20,072 nucleotides of DNA from Paramacrobiotus richtersi (GCA_034698045.1 JAQGAU010001293.1:1-20072), one strand, 5' to 3'. Shown: positions 1 to 10,386, counted from the stretch's first letter. Notes: generated from the letters alone by a model not told the origin. Translations and numbers: made by a program.

Positions 1-290
1 GTAGTGAACATTATACGGTCGCTTTCGTAATTTTTCTGGGCATATTTGTATTTTTTAACAATTTTTTAAAGTTTTGCCCTTTAAACTGAAACTGTACGGC
101 CCCTGTACTAGTTTAATTTTAAACTGGCAGCATGTTATACTAACATCTATTACCTATTTGCTGAATATCTGAACTTTGTTAATTCTCTGTCGCACATTGC
201 GCAGTGCCCATTGTGCCTGAACCCTTGCAACTGGGTATACCATTTCCTTAATCAAATCACGAAGTATGCGCCCGGTCGCACCCAAGTGCG

Positions 291-481
291 TTCTTCGGCG
301 ACTACCTGATCTGGATGGGATATTGCAAGGAAGCACGGGAAATCTACGAAAAACTGTATGTGAAGATTCGCAGCGGGCGAAGGAGACACAAGCTATGATT
401 AAGGATTTGGACGGTGTCGTAGACCGTCTGCTGTCAGATTTGCTGAAAAACCTTTATACGACCAGATCTTTTTTTGTTTAA
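291..481 (+). pseudogene. SMYD-like copy Z: last-exon remnant
   Basis: This is a leftover of the final exon of another member of the SMYD-like array. Reading from 291, the translation contains YCKEAREIYEKLY, matching the C-terminal helices of gene A (FELCREAWEIYRKIYGEDSKR) at 4030-4090. Near base 360 one base is missing relative to A, which moves the match into another frame (EDSQRAKETQAMIKDLDG) that runs to a TAA at 479-481. Nothing upstream in the window looks like its earlier exons, so it is either cut by the window edge or truncated. An AATAAA at 595-600 lies about 115 bp past the stop and could be its old polyadenylation signal. The frameshift makes a working protein unlikely, though only the tail is visible. 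Confidence 0.6.
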
Positions 482-1529
482 TTCATCGATGCAGAATCTT
501 TTGTTGTACGGATATGGAATTTGTGGGTATATTACATGTTATTGTTCATGAGTGATTGTTACCTACTTACTGGTTACCAATTTTCATTGGCTTAAATAAA
601 TGGCTAGGCAAATACCACAGAAAGATGATCATACACAATGATAACGTGCTGCAATCGGTTCAACGTCAGAAATCCTATACGGGGCTTATTTCGCGCGTGT
701 GTAACTCGTAGAGCTCTGTATAATATACGAACTCTTCATACATCACAAGCCTCTTCGCAAACTTCCTTCCATCGCCGTATAGCTAGCGATTAATACGGTG
801 CGAATTGTTCACATGTCCTTTACAGCTGCGGATCATGTTTCACGCATAAAAGCATATTGTGATTTTTATCATGAGATTGTTGTAGTGGTGTCTTATGTCA
901 ACAATATTAATACTCAAATTAGTTACTCAGCATACATTTCAGAATTTTAGGTGCGGTTATGCATAGGTTTCCGCTACGGGGTTATCGTCGTGTTGTTTGC
1001 GTTGTTGACCGGATGATTTCCAGCATAAAACCGATAAAAAACAAGACCTGTTGTTACGGTACAAAAATAGCACGCAGCATCAGAACAACAGACAATCAAG
1101 TGAAACATCCGCTTTTCTCAATAAACTGTTATTTTGGCTTTTATGTGAACAGGATGCATATGCGGATAACGGGGTGGTGCTGTGTTTTCCACTGGGTCAC
1201 ACGTGATAGCGCGGCTTGGTAGCGTGTGCTCACAATTACGTCGGTGCAAAAGTCTCTTCGTTTAGTTACGTGTGAAAACACACGACGTACAGATTTACAA
1301 TGCTTAATCGCCTTAATGTTCAAAAACCGTAACCGACCAGAGAACGAGAAACGTTAAAATCCGTTTATTTATGCACATATAACTGCGCTTGACCGAACCG
1401 AAACGCTGTACAACTTCATTTCTTCTGTAAGGGAATGTTACGGTTTGCAAGCAGATTTCAAGGTCATTCTATACTAGTGATGGAATATAATTTTCACAGC
1501 CGTTTTGTAGGACTGATAGTACAGTTCAG
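482..1529. other. Intergenic stretch upstream of gene A
   Basis: No coding region is supported here. Short open frames (for example 959-1222) show no family resemblance and have no copies in the other array members. The stretch holds an AATAAA at 595-600 and the duplicated block at 822-880. A segment at about 982-1014 resembles sequence just past the broken end of copy C (about 12501-12533) at roughly 26 of 33 positions by eye, suggesting it too belongs to the duplicated unit. Confidence 0.5.
822..880 (+). repeat. Duplicated intergenic block, copy 1
   Basis: This block around CGGATCATGTTTCACGC, followed by a tract ending in ATCATGAGATTGT, recurs upstream of copy C (10511-10570) and, more diverged, after copy D (about 5838-5900). 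The three copies precede genes A, C and B, so the duplicated unit included intergenic DNA as well as the gene. No coding potential is seen in it. Confidence 0.6.
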
Positions 1530-1560
1530 TTTGTCCACAGAAATGTTGTAACTTTAGCGA
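1530..1560 (+). promoter_or_regulatory. Conserved upstream block of gene A
   Basis: The core TTGTCCACAGAAATGTTGTA and the following ACTTTAGCGA lie about 30-60 bp before the ATG of gene A. Near-identical blocks precede B (7541-7570) and C (10662-10690). It may be a core promoter or 5' leader, or, because it ends in a T-rich tract plus TTTAG, the acceptor of a 5'-UTR intron. The sequence alone cannot separate these. Confidence 0.4.
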
Positions 1561-1588
1561 AGAGTTTGGGCCAGACTCTACGGGAACG

Positions 1589-4209
1589 ATGAACGCCGAG
1601 GTACCCTACCGTTCTTTCTCAGCTGGAGATTTAGTGCTTTCGTGCTATCCCTGGGTATGGGCGCTGGCAAGTCGGGATGAATACAGTCGGTATTGTGCAT
1701 TCCGTTTTACGGAACGGCCTGATCTGAGGACCTGCTCGAGATGTAAATTGCATCGATACTGTGATGCACAATGTCAAGTAAGAGTGACTACAGATTCGAA
1801 TACAGTTGCACATACATGTATATTACAACCTAACAAAAATCATAAATCATCAACCGTTAGCATAACCGTATCTGAACTCGAGTTACGGTACGATATGATT
1901 TAATAATATAGTACGTGTAAAACTGAATTTTACACTTTTCCTGTCAGATGGCGGACTGGAAACAGGAGCATAAAAGGGAATGCATGGTACTGTGCACCCG
2001 GCTCGGAAGTGTGGATACGATTACGAATGCAGTCGACTTTCGCGGATTAATGGCTTTAATTTTCATGTCAAAGATTGCACTGAAACTTGTGGTAAGAGGA
2101 AGAATAGCTCGGTTTACTGATAAACATCTCTTTGATCTTCTGGGGTTTTAAAAATCTTCAACTGAAGAAAAATATATTACAAAATGCGTGGAAACTGACA
2201 AGTAGAAACTTTACACAAAAGAGGGACTTTGTCCTAAAAACGAATGAATGATAATGAGTGCAACTTGTGCACTGTAGCGCAATACCCAGTATAACATCGA
2301 TGGACTGGGAATGAAAACAGCCCGAGAAGTTTTGGACTCGCTTCCCACCTATCCAGACAATGAAAAGCTGGAATCCTTCTTCGAGTTTAACATGTAAGAC
2401 ATTTGAAACACGTCCATCATCATCCGCCACACCGATCGCGATACCATGACGAGATGTGACTCTGATTGCAGGTTTGAAAACATTAATCCCGAACAGTTAT
2501 TCCCAGCGTTCAATCCATTTTGCTCCATGCGTCACTTTACGAATTTCCTCAAACTCATTGAGCATAACGCGTTCCCAATCCGGGACCCGAGAACCAAAGA
2601 AAACCTTATTGGAATAGCACTCGTTCCACAGGCACCTTTCCGGGCGATGATGCCAGTCTGCTGGGACAGCAACGTGATGCTAGACTTCCGTGGACGGAAG
2701 TTTGTTATTCACACTACGGAGGATATTGCTCAATATACCGAACTGAATGACGTACGTTTCGTTTTGCTTTTTGTAGTTCTGTTCTGATTGAGGACAATGT
2801 TCCGTGTATTTCTTTCGTACTTGTTTTTCGGATATTGTTGCGATGTATTACAGCAATTGCAACACTACTACCTTTATGTTGCGGTTTATGTTGCATTATG
2901 TTATGTTAGATTTATGTTGCATTATGTATTTCTGTTCTAGCTGTGCTTGGTCTTCGGATATTATTGCGATGCACACCAACTGCATTACTTATATACGTAG
3001 TTATTTCCACGTTGTTTTATTACTCATGGGTCATTTCTTCTCTTTCCAGCTGCGGTATAGTGAACTGCTGGGCGATCCATCTTTCTTAACGCCAGCGGAA
3101 CGCCGACAGCTATTCCAGGAAATCTACAAGCGCCCATGTGACTGTCGCAAATGCACTTCTGCATATGTAAGTCACAACGACCGAGATGGTTAAAATTAAC
3201 GATCACAATTTCTTGTGAACACGATTTTTATTCGCCATAAACTGATTTGGTATAAACGCATCGGAAACAACGTATTCCGAATTTGCCATAAGAATCTTTC
3301 GTCGAAGTCCACTTATACACTCACAATGATATTATTGCTGTCCGCGTGATATACCGGTAGTCGCATAATGACTGCAAACTTACAATGTTCTACGCTGTGG
3401 TCTAGGAAGCGGAAATCAATCCTCTAAAATGCGTGACCCCCGGCTGTACGGAGCGTATCCCAAGTGATGAGCGCGCACTTGTACCGTGCCCACAATGCGG
3501 AGCGATCAGCAAACCGGAAAGACTGCAGCAGGTCAAAGGCTTTGTGAACCAACTAGAAAGAATCCGTACACTTGCTCGAGTGGAAGGAGCTGTTGAGGAG
3601 GCGCAGTATGCCGCTGAGACCGAACTAAGAGAAAAAATAGACACATTAGGAATCTTACACGCTGATGCTCACATCCGCTTTCTTGTCGGCTGGCACGGGA
3701 TCGATAAGTACCGAAGTGAAGGGCGCCTCGCAGAAGCATGGGAACTGTCCAAAGCAATGATCAACTGCGTGCGGTACGTAATGTCTCGTTTTACGGTGAT
3801 AAAACTCCAGTTCTAAGTCTTTGGTTCCGCTGTCGACCCGGTAGTAATCGAAAGAATTTGTAGAGAAATTATCCCCAGATACCACTATCGCCGTGCAATT
3901 CTCCTGCTGGAAGGCGAGCTTTGTCTTGGCGAATTCGTCAGGAAACTGCGGAATATGGAAAAGGTTGCCGATACTCAACAGGAAGCGCGTCAGTTGCTGA
4001 CCGATTTGTTCGGCAATTCTACGGCGACTTTCGAGTTGTGCAGAGAAGCCTGGGAAATCTACAGGAAGATCTATGGCGAAGATTCAAAACGGACCAGAGA
4101 CGCAAGGGATTGTTATATGTTCGTTGAGGGTGTCAAGCGTGACCTGAGAGAAACAGTTCGGCGGAATTGGAATGTTCATGTGCCCAAGCACTGTGATAAA
4201 GTTGACTGA
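1589..4209 (+). CDS. SMYD-like MYND/SET-domain protein, gene A (seven exons, intact)
   Basis: Exons are 1589-1777, 1948-2091, 2278-2393, 2472-2751, 3050-3166, 3406-3773 and 3864-4209. All six introns have GT/AG borders, phases join, and the product is 519 residues, slightly longer than typical SMYDs. Residues 10-20 are the remaining N-terminal SET strand (FSAGDLVLS). A MYND zinc finger spans 36-75 with C36, C49, C52, C58, C62, H71 and C75, but the second ligand is Arg39. The SET core covers about 175-250 (IEHNAF, then MPVCWDSN at 210-217, then Y246). Post-SET cysteines are C273, C275 and C278; a second cysteine cluster follows (C291, C296, C310, C313), then a helical C-terminal domain. SMYDs methylate lysines on histones and other proteins, but here the GxG and NHSC cofactor motifs are missing, so catalysis is doubtful. 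Copies B and C have in-frame stops just before the equivalent ATG, supporting this start. Confidence 0.85.
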
Positions 4210-4329
4210 TGTGTGGTAAAATACGGGGCAGTTGTTTTGTTAATGTTCACACATGTTGTTGCCCGTTTGTCTTCAACAGTAACTCAAGCCTACAAAAAGT
4301 TCGACACTTTTTCAGCGCGATAAATTTCA

Positions 4330-4600
4330 TTAAATTTGAAGATTGAGAGGCATTTCAAGATTGAACAGAATCATGCAGGCACCAGGAGAAAAGGTGTTAA
4401 TCTATCAACAATCTTATAAACTTGCCAGTCTGCAGCGTAAAGCTTTGCGTGCTATCACTGACTACGAGCAGCCGGTTACACCGGAACTGTATCAGCATGC
4501 ATCCATTTTGCCTATTTTCGACCGATGGCGACAGGGCGACGCGGTATGGCTATTTGAATTCTGGAACAGGAACGCCTTCCCCCTGTTGTACGACGCTTAG
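4330..4600 (+). mobile_element. LINE reverse-transcriptase C-terminal fragment, sense orientation
   Basis: An open frame from about 4343 to the TAG at 4598-4600 (85 residues from the first ATG) resembles the post-RT region of the antisense LINE at 6201-6780. Compare LQRKALRAITDYEQPV with LGARQRNAIRALADYAPV, and ILPIFDRWRQGDAVWL with ILPLPERWRELDAIWL. The HLDYCAPVW stretch of the antisense copy is absent, so there is an internal deletion. It lies between the end of gene A and the exon-5-like piece of copy D, where intron 4 of D would have been. It is too diverged from the antisense copy to come from the same insertion, and no tail or target duplication was found. Confidence 0.6.
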
Positions 4601-4620
4601 ACAATTTCGATTTTGTCTAG

Positions 4621-5783
4621 CTGCGGTATAGTGAACTGCTGTAGGAGCCATCCTTCTTATCGCGAACGGAACGCCGGCACTTATTCCAAAAAATCTACCA
4701 CCGCCCATATGACTGTCGCAAATACACTTCCGCATACGGAAGTCTCAGTAAAATGGTCGGTAGGATTTAGATTGTCCTGTTAATAACTAGGTGAAGATAG
4801 TGTCGAATAGATAACAGCATCGAATATTTCTCACATAAGTTGAACTTTGTAAACTGGATTTCGTTCATAGTACAGATTAAGCTGCTGAGCTTAAGCAGAC
4901 CGGGAACAGAATAACTATCATTAGCAAGCGTTAATTTCCTCGGTGAAAGCAAGCCAACGACTTGCACGTATGTAAAAAAATAACCGCTTTCAGTGCATCG
5001 GTGCCGGTTCGTACTCAATTTAAATACGAGTTTTATACTGTTGTCTTAGGAATCTGATATGAATCCGCTGAAGTGCGCCACTCCAAACTGTCTGGAACGA
5101 ATTGCCGCAGATGGTTGTTACTTCCCATCCATGCATCCAGTACAGTGCCGTCAATACTCTTCGTCTGCAGCAATTTTAGCATTACCTGAAGAAATACGAA
5201 GATATCGAAAAGGGCAGCGGTAACACGGGGATGAGAGGAAGGTCCAAAAGAAAGGTGTTTGTTTGGAGGCGATAGATGCTGCGGGTATTCTACATCAATA
5301 TGCTAACCTCCGTTTCCTCTGCGGATGGATAATGGATGGCCTCTCGGTTACGGCACAAAGAACAGTTCGCGGATGCCTGCAGTTTCTTTCGCGAACTTGC
5401 ACCGTCAATTCAGTTGGTTATGATGCCGTATGGGCGCTTACTAAGTTCCACTTGTTGCAAGGGCAAGACTAACAATTGTAAGAACAATATGAACAGATCT
5501 ATAACCTGAGAAGCAAGTATAGGCTGCAAGTTTGAAAACACTATAATTAGTGCTACTACTCCCATTTCCGCTTTGTATTAATCCTTTTTACAGGGCTCAT
5601 TATCCAAAGTACCACCATGACCGCGCCCGGTACTTATCGCATGCTGCCGCTTTCCTGTCAATTGTTGTTTACGGGCCGGAGGCAGTGTGGACGGCATACA
5701 AACAATGGGCAACATTATGCCAACGTAATCGCTATTTATCCGCTGTGGATGGGATTTTGCGTAGAGGCTTTGGATATATATAG
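4621..5783 (+). pseudogene. SMYD-like copy D: decayed and divergent 3' half
   Basis: Three exon remnants are recognisable. The exon-5-like piece (4621-4737) has exactly the 117-bp length of A and starts identically after a TAG acceptor, but carries an in-frame TAG after seven codons. Two of the three post-SET cysteines are Tyr (YDCRKY for CDCRKC), and GG replaces the GT donor. The exon-6-like piece begins at 5050 (ESDMNPLKCATPNC) and breaks frame by about 5223, resuming at 5263 with GILHQYANLRFLCGW, equivalent to GILHADAHIRFLVGW in A. The exon-7-like piece follows a clear acceptor (5594 on) with AHYPKYHHDRARYL and stops at 5781-5783, well before the A terminus. Exons 1 to 4 are absent. Exons 6 and 7 are far more diverged from A and B than A and B are from each other, so D descends from an older paralogue. 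Confidence 0.65.
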
Positions 5784-5837
5784 ACAAAGCTGTATGACTG
5801 CGCGCACGCGAAAGACGTCCGGAAAATGATTACTAAT

Positions 5838-5900
5838 GTTGAACCAATTGTAGCAGTGCTACGGATCATGTTTTACACATGAAAGTATTTTCTTACTAAG
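5838..5900 (+). repeat. Duplicated intergenic block, copy 2 (diverged)
   Basis: The stretch beginning near GTTGAACCAATTGTAGCAG and continuing through CGGATCATGTTTTACAC matches the block upstream of copy C (from about 10496) and the block at 822-880. It follows the end of copy D, as the copy near 10511 follows a D-type tail remnant, so the D tail and this block were duplicated together. Confidence 0.5.
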
Positions 5901-6022
5901 TTGTTAGTGGCTTTCAGCATCCGAATGTTCACAACGTCGTAGTTAGTTGTGTATCGTACGTCTCATACGTAACGTATGCATCGTATGACTGTATCGTACT
6001 TATTAACCAAGCATCTCTCCGC

Positions 6023-6048
6023 ATTTTTATTTATTTATTTATTTATTT
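6023..6048. repeat. (TTTA)n microsatellite, 3' tail of the antisense LINE
   Basis: About six TTTA units lie where the 3' end of the minus-strand LINE should be. Many non-LTR elements end in short repeats rather than poly(A), so this is read as the element tail. Confidence 0.7.
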
Positions 6049-7170
6049 CACTACAGTACATGGCAGGTAGCCCGCTTTCCGCTAAGTACTTTTGACGTTA
6101 GTAACACGGGAGTTTAAACCTGGCAGAACACACATGATGTAAGGCTGTAAGAAAACACACGCTGTCAAAAAAACCACAAAACAGCAAACGGCAAGAGAAA
6201 TTAAGCGAGAGATATGCCAGAAAACGCATGCCGGAAACACGCTAGCGAAGGACAGTCAAGTGGATTATTTCCCGTTTTTTCCATTTTCTCCAGGAGTTTC
6301 TTCAGCCGCATGGCCAGGGTGGTGTTTCCTGTTTTCGTAGATGTTTTCATGGTGATGACCGTCCGCTCGCTATTTCGTAGGCAGTATGGCTTCGTCGGCT
6401 TTTCCAGGACGACCATTTCCGTGAGATACGGGGGCAGATGGAGTTTATCGGGATGCTTGATTTGTATAACCAGATCGCATCCAGTTCTCTCCAACGTTCA
6501 GGCAACGGTAGGATTTTGTAGCTTTTCATCAGCTGATCTGTTGGAACGGGCGCGTAGTCAGCTAATGCTCGGATAGCATTTCGCTGTCTGGCTCCCAGTT
6601 TCCCTAGTAAGGACGCAGACGCGGTGCTCCAAACAGGAGCACAGTAGTCCAGATGAGACTGACAAACGCGTGATAAAGTCCAATACGTTGGAATACCGGT
6701 AGTCCTTCTTTTGCACGGTTGATCAGAGCAATTCCATGATTCGCACTTGGCTGGACCTTTTTTATGTGATCGGTCCATTTTAAGTGCTCATCAATTATCA
6801 CTCCGAGGTGCTTCACGGTAGTGTCCGATTCGATCTGATGGCCATTCAGACTGATTGGCACATTCGTTTCTCGGTTACGGCACGAACTGATGAATATCAG
6901 CTTCGATTTTTTCTCGTTAACAGCCAGGCAGTTTGAATCGAACCATTCTGTTGCCGCTGGTATCACCTTGGACAGCTTTTCTGCAGCTTCCGATTTTGTT
7001 TCCGCCACGGCATAACCGATCGTATCGTCGGCAAAACTTTCGAACTGCACGTCTGGATATTCCACTTTTAAAAAACCATTTATGATAGCTTCCCGTACCA
7101 CATTCTCGCCATGTTGATTGTATTGTTGAATGAATTTCTGAATGATAAAAATAATCAAGTAACACACCCG
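6023..7170 (-). mobile_element. 5'-truncated, frameshifted non-LTR retrotransposon (LINE)
   Basis: On the minus strand, 7167 down to about 6200 encodes the later part of a reverse transcriptase and its C-terminal region. It reads VQFESFADDTIGY (the catalytic [FY]-A-D-D motif), then CLAVNEKKSK, HLGVIIDEHLKW, HLDYCAPVW and ILPLPERWRELDAIWLYK. Two single-base frameshifts break the frame, near 6660 (inside the HAFV-QSHLDY stretch) and near 6462 (after AIWLYK). The conserved RT motifs before FADD and any endonuclease are missing, so the copy is 5' truncated. A 3' untranslated stretch leads to a TAAA-type tetranucleotide tail (TTTA on the plus strand, 6023-6048). These motifs fit the CR1/L2/Jockey-like groups, but I cannot fix the clade. 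It sits between copies D and B, antisense to the array, and is dead. Confidence 0.8.
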
Positions 7171-7540
7171 CCTCTCCGGGTTTTCTCACAGTACGCCTAA
7201 TTCTGCTCTGATGTGAACAGAAATGCACATCCGTATTACCTGTATATGTACATTATCATTCTTTACCGGTTTCACAAGGTCACAATGCAGTATGCGCTGC
7301 CTACCGTCAAGTAGACTGCCTGGTATCCATAAAGTTTTATTCACAGGTTTGCACACACGACGCATTACAGAACTCTGTACATACACTGTTTAAAGAGCCT
7401 AACCAAGCAGAGAGAGACAGTCTAAAATAGGTTGAACTTGTCAGTGAGATTGTTTTGCAGCTGAATGTTCTGTTAAGTTTTCGACTCATACTGTAGGTTT
7501 ACGGCACTGATTCCCCCAAAGGTTTTCATTTCGAAATATC
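7171..7540. other. Intergenic stretch upstream of copy B
   Basis: No gene is supported. The segment holds TAACCAAGCA at 7400-7409, which also occurs at 6004-6013 on the other side of the LINE. If it is a target-site duplication, the inserted block would reach to 7399. The remaining sequence is of mixed composition with no recognisable coding or RNA structure. Confidence 0.4.
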
Positions 7541-7570
7541 TGTCTCGACAGAAAGCTTGTAATTTTAGCG
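7541..7570 (+). promoter_or_regulatory. Conserved upstream block of copy B
   Basis: The core GACAGAAAGCTTGTAATTTTAG is essentially identical to the block before C (10662-10690) and close to that before A (1530-1560). It ends about 48 bp before the ATG. The same alternatives apply: promoter or leader element, or the acceptor of a 5'-UTR intron. Confidence 0.4.
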
Positions 7571-7617
7571 GAAATTTTGGAAACCAACAATAAGTACCTG
7601 CAGATTCTACATGAACG

Positions 7618-10005
7618 ATGACTTCGGAGAGACGATACCGTTCATTCTCAGCTGGAGATTTGGTGCTCTCCTACGATCCCTGGGTATGGGCACTGGCAAG
7701 TCGGGATGAATACAACCGATATTGTGCATTCTGTTTCACGGAACGTCAGGATCTGCGGACCTGCTCGAATTGCAAACTTCATCGATACTGTGATGCGAAA
7801 TGTCAGGCAAGAATCAATACCAATCGTTATGTAGGGGTACACATTTCAGCCAACAAAATGATCACACACAAGAATTTCCTTTTTTTATTCTGCTGTTAAA
7901 GCTTTTCAATATGACAGGAAAAATAGCTTAATTTTAAGAAAACTGACACACCGATCATCGGCCAGTAGCGTAATCGTATTTCAAAGCGAGTGCGGTATGA
8001 ATGTGTCGCAGTGAATTTGTATTTTTCCTGCCAGATGGCGGACTGGAAACAGGAGCATAAAGTGGAGTGCGCTCTGCTCGGAAGCGTGGATACATCCACG
8101 AATATGGTCCACCCCAGTAATGAACATCCAATAATGGCTGTGCTTTTGACGTCAAAGATAGCCCTAAAACTTCAGGTACGAGTGTAGAAACTACTGAACT
8201 TTTAATTTTCCTCACCTTTTGTTTTGAGCTTCCCCGAAGTGAATGAGTATACGTACCCCTGCTTTGTAGCGGAACACACGAGATAGCCTGCATGGACTCG
8301 GAGAGAAAACAGCCCGCGAAATTCTGGACCCACTTCCCACCTATACGGAGAAGGAAAAGTTTCGATCATTCTTTGAGTTTAAAGCGTAAAAAATGTGATA
8401 CCGGAAGCAGCGATTGATTAACTAGATGCAGTTCGGATTGCAGGTTGGGGAAAACTCATCCCAGACAATTATCCCCAGCGTCACAGCTTCAAATGGACGC
8501 AGTCCTCAGAGTCATAGAGCACAACGCCTTCCCAATCCTGAACCCAGGAACCAAAGATAAGGTTATTGGAGCCGCAGTCATTCCACAGGCATCCTTCCGG
8601 GCCATGAGACCGGTCTGCTTGGATAGTAACGTGATGCTTGACTTCCGTGGGCGGAAGTTTGTTGTTCACGCGACGGAAGACATTGCTCAATACACAGGAC
8701 TGAATGACGTACGCTTGACGCTGCATTTTTCTTGTTGTGATTGTGCTAGTGGAGATGTTGCGATGTCTGTAATTGTAAATTTGATTGTTACGCTCGTATC
8801 ATTTTCTTGCTTTCTAGCTCCGGTATAGTGAACTGCTAAACGATTCATCCTTCTTAACGCCAACCGAACGTCGACAATTATTCCAAGAAATCTACCACCG
8901 CCCATGTGATTGTCGTAAATGCACTCCGGCCTACTTAAGTTCGATTGATCGAGGATGGATTCCAGGGTTCAGGTTGCTTCGCTAATGATTTGCTCTGAGA
9001 AATTGTTTGATTAATAGTTAGGGCCGATACTTTAACACATCTTGAATTACGTTAATGGCATAATAGTTAGCAGCTGGGATAATCGGAAATAGAATAAATA
9101 GAAATAGGAAGTAAACAAGCAAAACCGCTTCGGCTGGGGCGGTACAGATAACTACTATACCCCGGTTTGCGAGTGCTTGGGTTATTCGCGCCATATTGTT
9201 CTTCGTTATGGTAGGAAGCGGAACTCAATCCTCTCAAATGCGTGACGCCCGGCTGTACTGAACGTATCCCAAGTGATGAACGTGCCCTTGTACCGTGCCC
9301 ACAATGCGGAGCAATCAGCCAACCAGACAGACTGCAGCAGTTCCAGCGCTTTGTTAACAAACTTGAAAAAATTCGGAAACGTTCCAGACTGAATGGAGCT
9401 CATGAGGAACCGGATTATGCCGCGGAAGCTGCACTTCGGGAAGAAATCGATGCCTCGGAAATCTTGCACGCAGATGCTCACATCCGCTTTCTCGTTGGTT
9501 GGCACGGGATCGCTGACTATGGAAGCCAAGGGCGCCACGTTGAAGCATGGGAACTGTGCAAAGGCCTGATCGGCTGTGTGCGGTAGGTATTTCATTCCAA
9601 TATGTCTCCAGTTAGTGGCAGTTAGGGAACATTTCTAACACTATGCCTTTGGTGTCAGGTTGTATTACATCGAGATTTTGTAGAGAAATTATTCCGAGTT
9701 TCCACATTCTCCGCGCAGATTTCCTGATGGAAGCAGGACTTTGTGTCGGCAGATTTTTAAGGAAACTGCGAGATATGGAAAAGGATGCCGCCACGAAGCA
9801 AGAGGCGCTTCGGTTGCTAACCGACTTGTTCGATAATTCAGCAATGTGTTTTGAGTTTTATAAAGACGCCGAGGAAATCTACAAGAGGATCTACGGCGAA
9901 GATTCAAAACGAGCAAGCGACGCGAGGCAGTGCTGTGAGCTCGTCCAGGAGGCGAAGAATGAAATGGCAAACGTAGTACGACAGTCGTTGCAGCTCAGCA
10001 ACTGA
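7618..10005 (+). CDS. SMYD-like MYND/SET-domain protein, copy B (open frames, damaged splice site)
   Basis: Exons matching A are 7618-7806, 8035-8175, 8270-8385, 8444-8708, 8818-8934, 9215-9582 and 9684-10005. Joined in phase they give 505 codons with no stop or frameshift. An in-frame TGA at 7612-7614 fixes the start. The MYND finger is complete (C36, C39, C49, C52, C58, C62, H71, C74 region), unlike A. The SET core keeps HNAFPI and has RPVCLDSN at the NHSC position. The post-SET cluster CDCRKC, the LKC...C...PCPQC cluster and the C-terminal helices are intact. Two splice oddities stand out. Intron 1 has a GC donor (CAG|GCAAGA). At the end of exon 5 the GTAAGT of A is TTAAGT, so GT is lost; read-through adds 16 residues and stops at 8983-8985, giving about 292 residues without the C-terminal domain. 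B is either a recent pseudogene or makes a shortened protein. Confidence 0.7.
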
Positions 10006-10386
10006 CTGAAGATGTTACTGAGCATTCTGATTCTGCTAAAGTGCGCTGAAGTTGTGGTTGCAAATGCGGAACAAACCGTCATGATGACAGTGTAAGGCGT
10101 TCTTTTTCTCTGTTTTTTCTGCCTCGAATATTTTTTCTTTACTGTCACAAAAGAGAATTTACTGGTTAGCTATGTGAACAGTGCGCTCCGTAACCGCTGG
10201 CTATCCTTCCGCGCGACTTCCTTCTGAAAAGGCTGACAGTTGCTCCCTCAAGTCTCTTCGGATATGTGAAGCACTGCTTGGTTAAGGTTATTTTTAATTG
10301 TTTTGCTTGTGGCCGAAGGGTAATGCCATGTGCAGAGGCGTGGCACCTTCTGGACCGAAATGGCCAGAGGAATAAAGTTGTTGTTG
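10006..10386. other. Intergenic stretch after copy B
   Basis: No gene is supported. The last part (about 10300-10386) is weakly similar to the final exon region of copy D (GGCCG..., then GAGG/GGAGGC...) and leads into the clearer D-like remnant at 10387. Confidence 0.4.

Noticed and set aside
959-1222. 87-codon open frame upstream of gene A
   Set aside because: Cys/Arg-rich composition with no domain, no copy preserved near B or C, and no splice or start context.
6214-6576. 120-codon plus-strand frame
   Set aside because: It is the antisense of the LINE C-terminal coding region.
7611-7613. Upstream ATG in copy B as the start codon
   Set aside because: It is out of frame with the conserved FSAGDLVLS reading frame and meets a stop within about 23 codons; the ATG at 7618 aligns with gene A.
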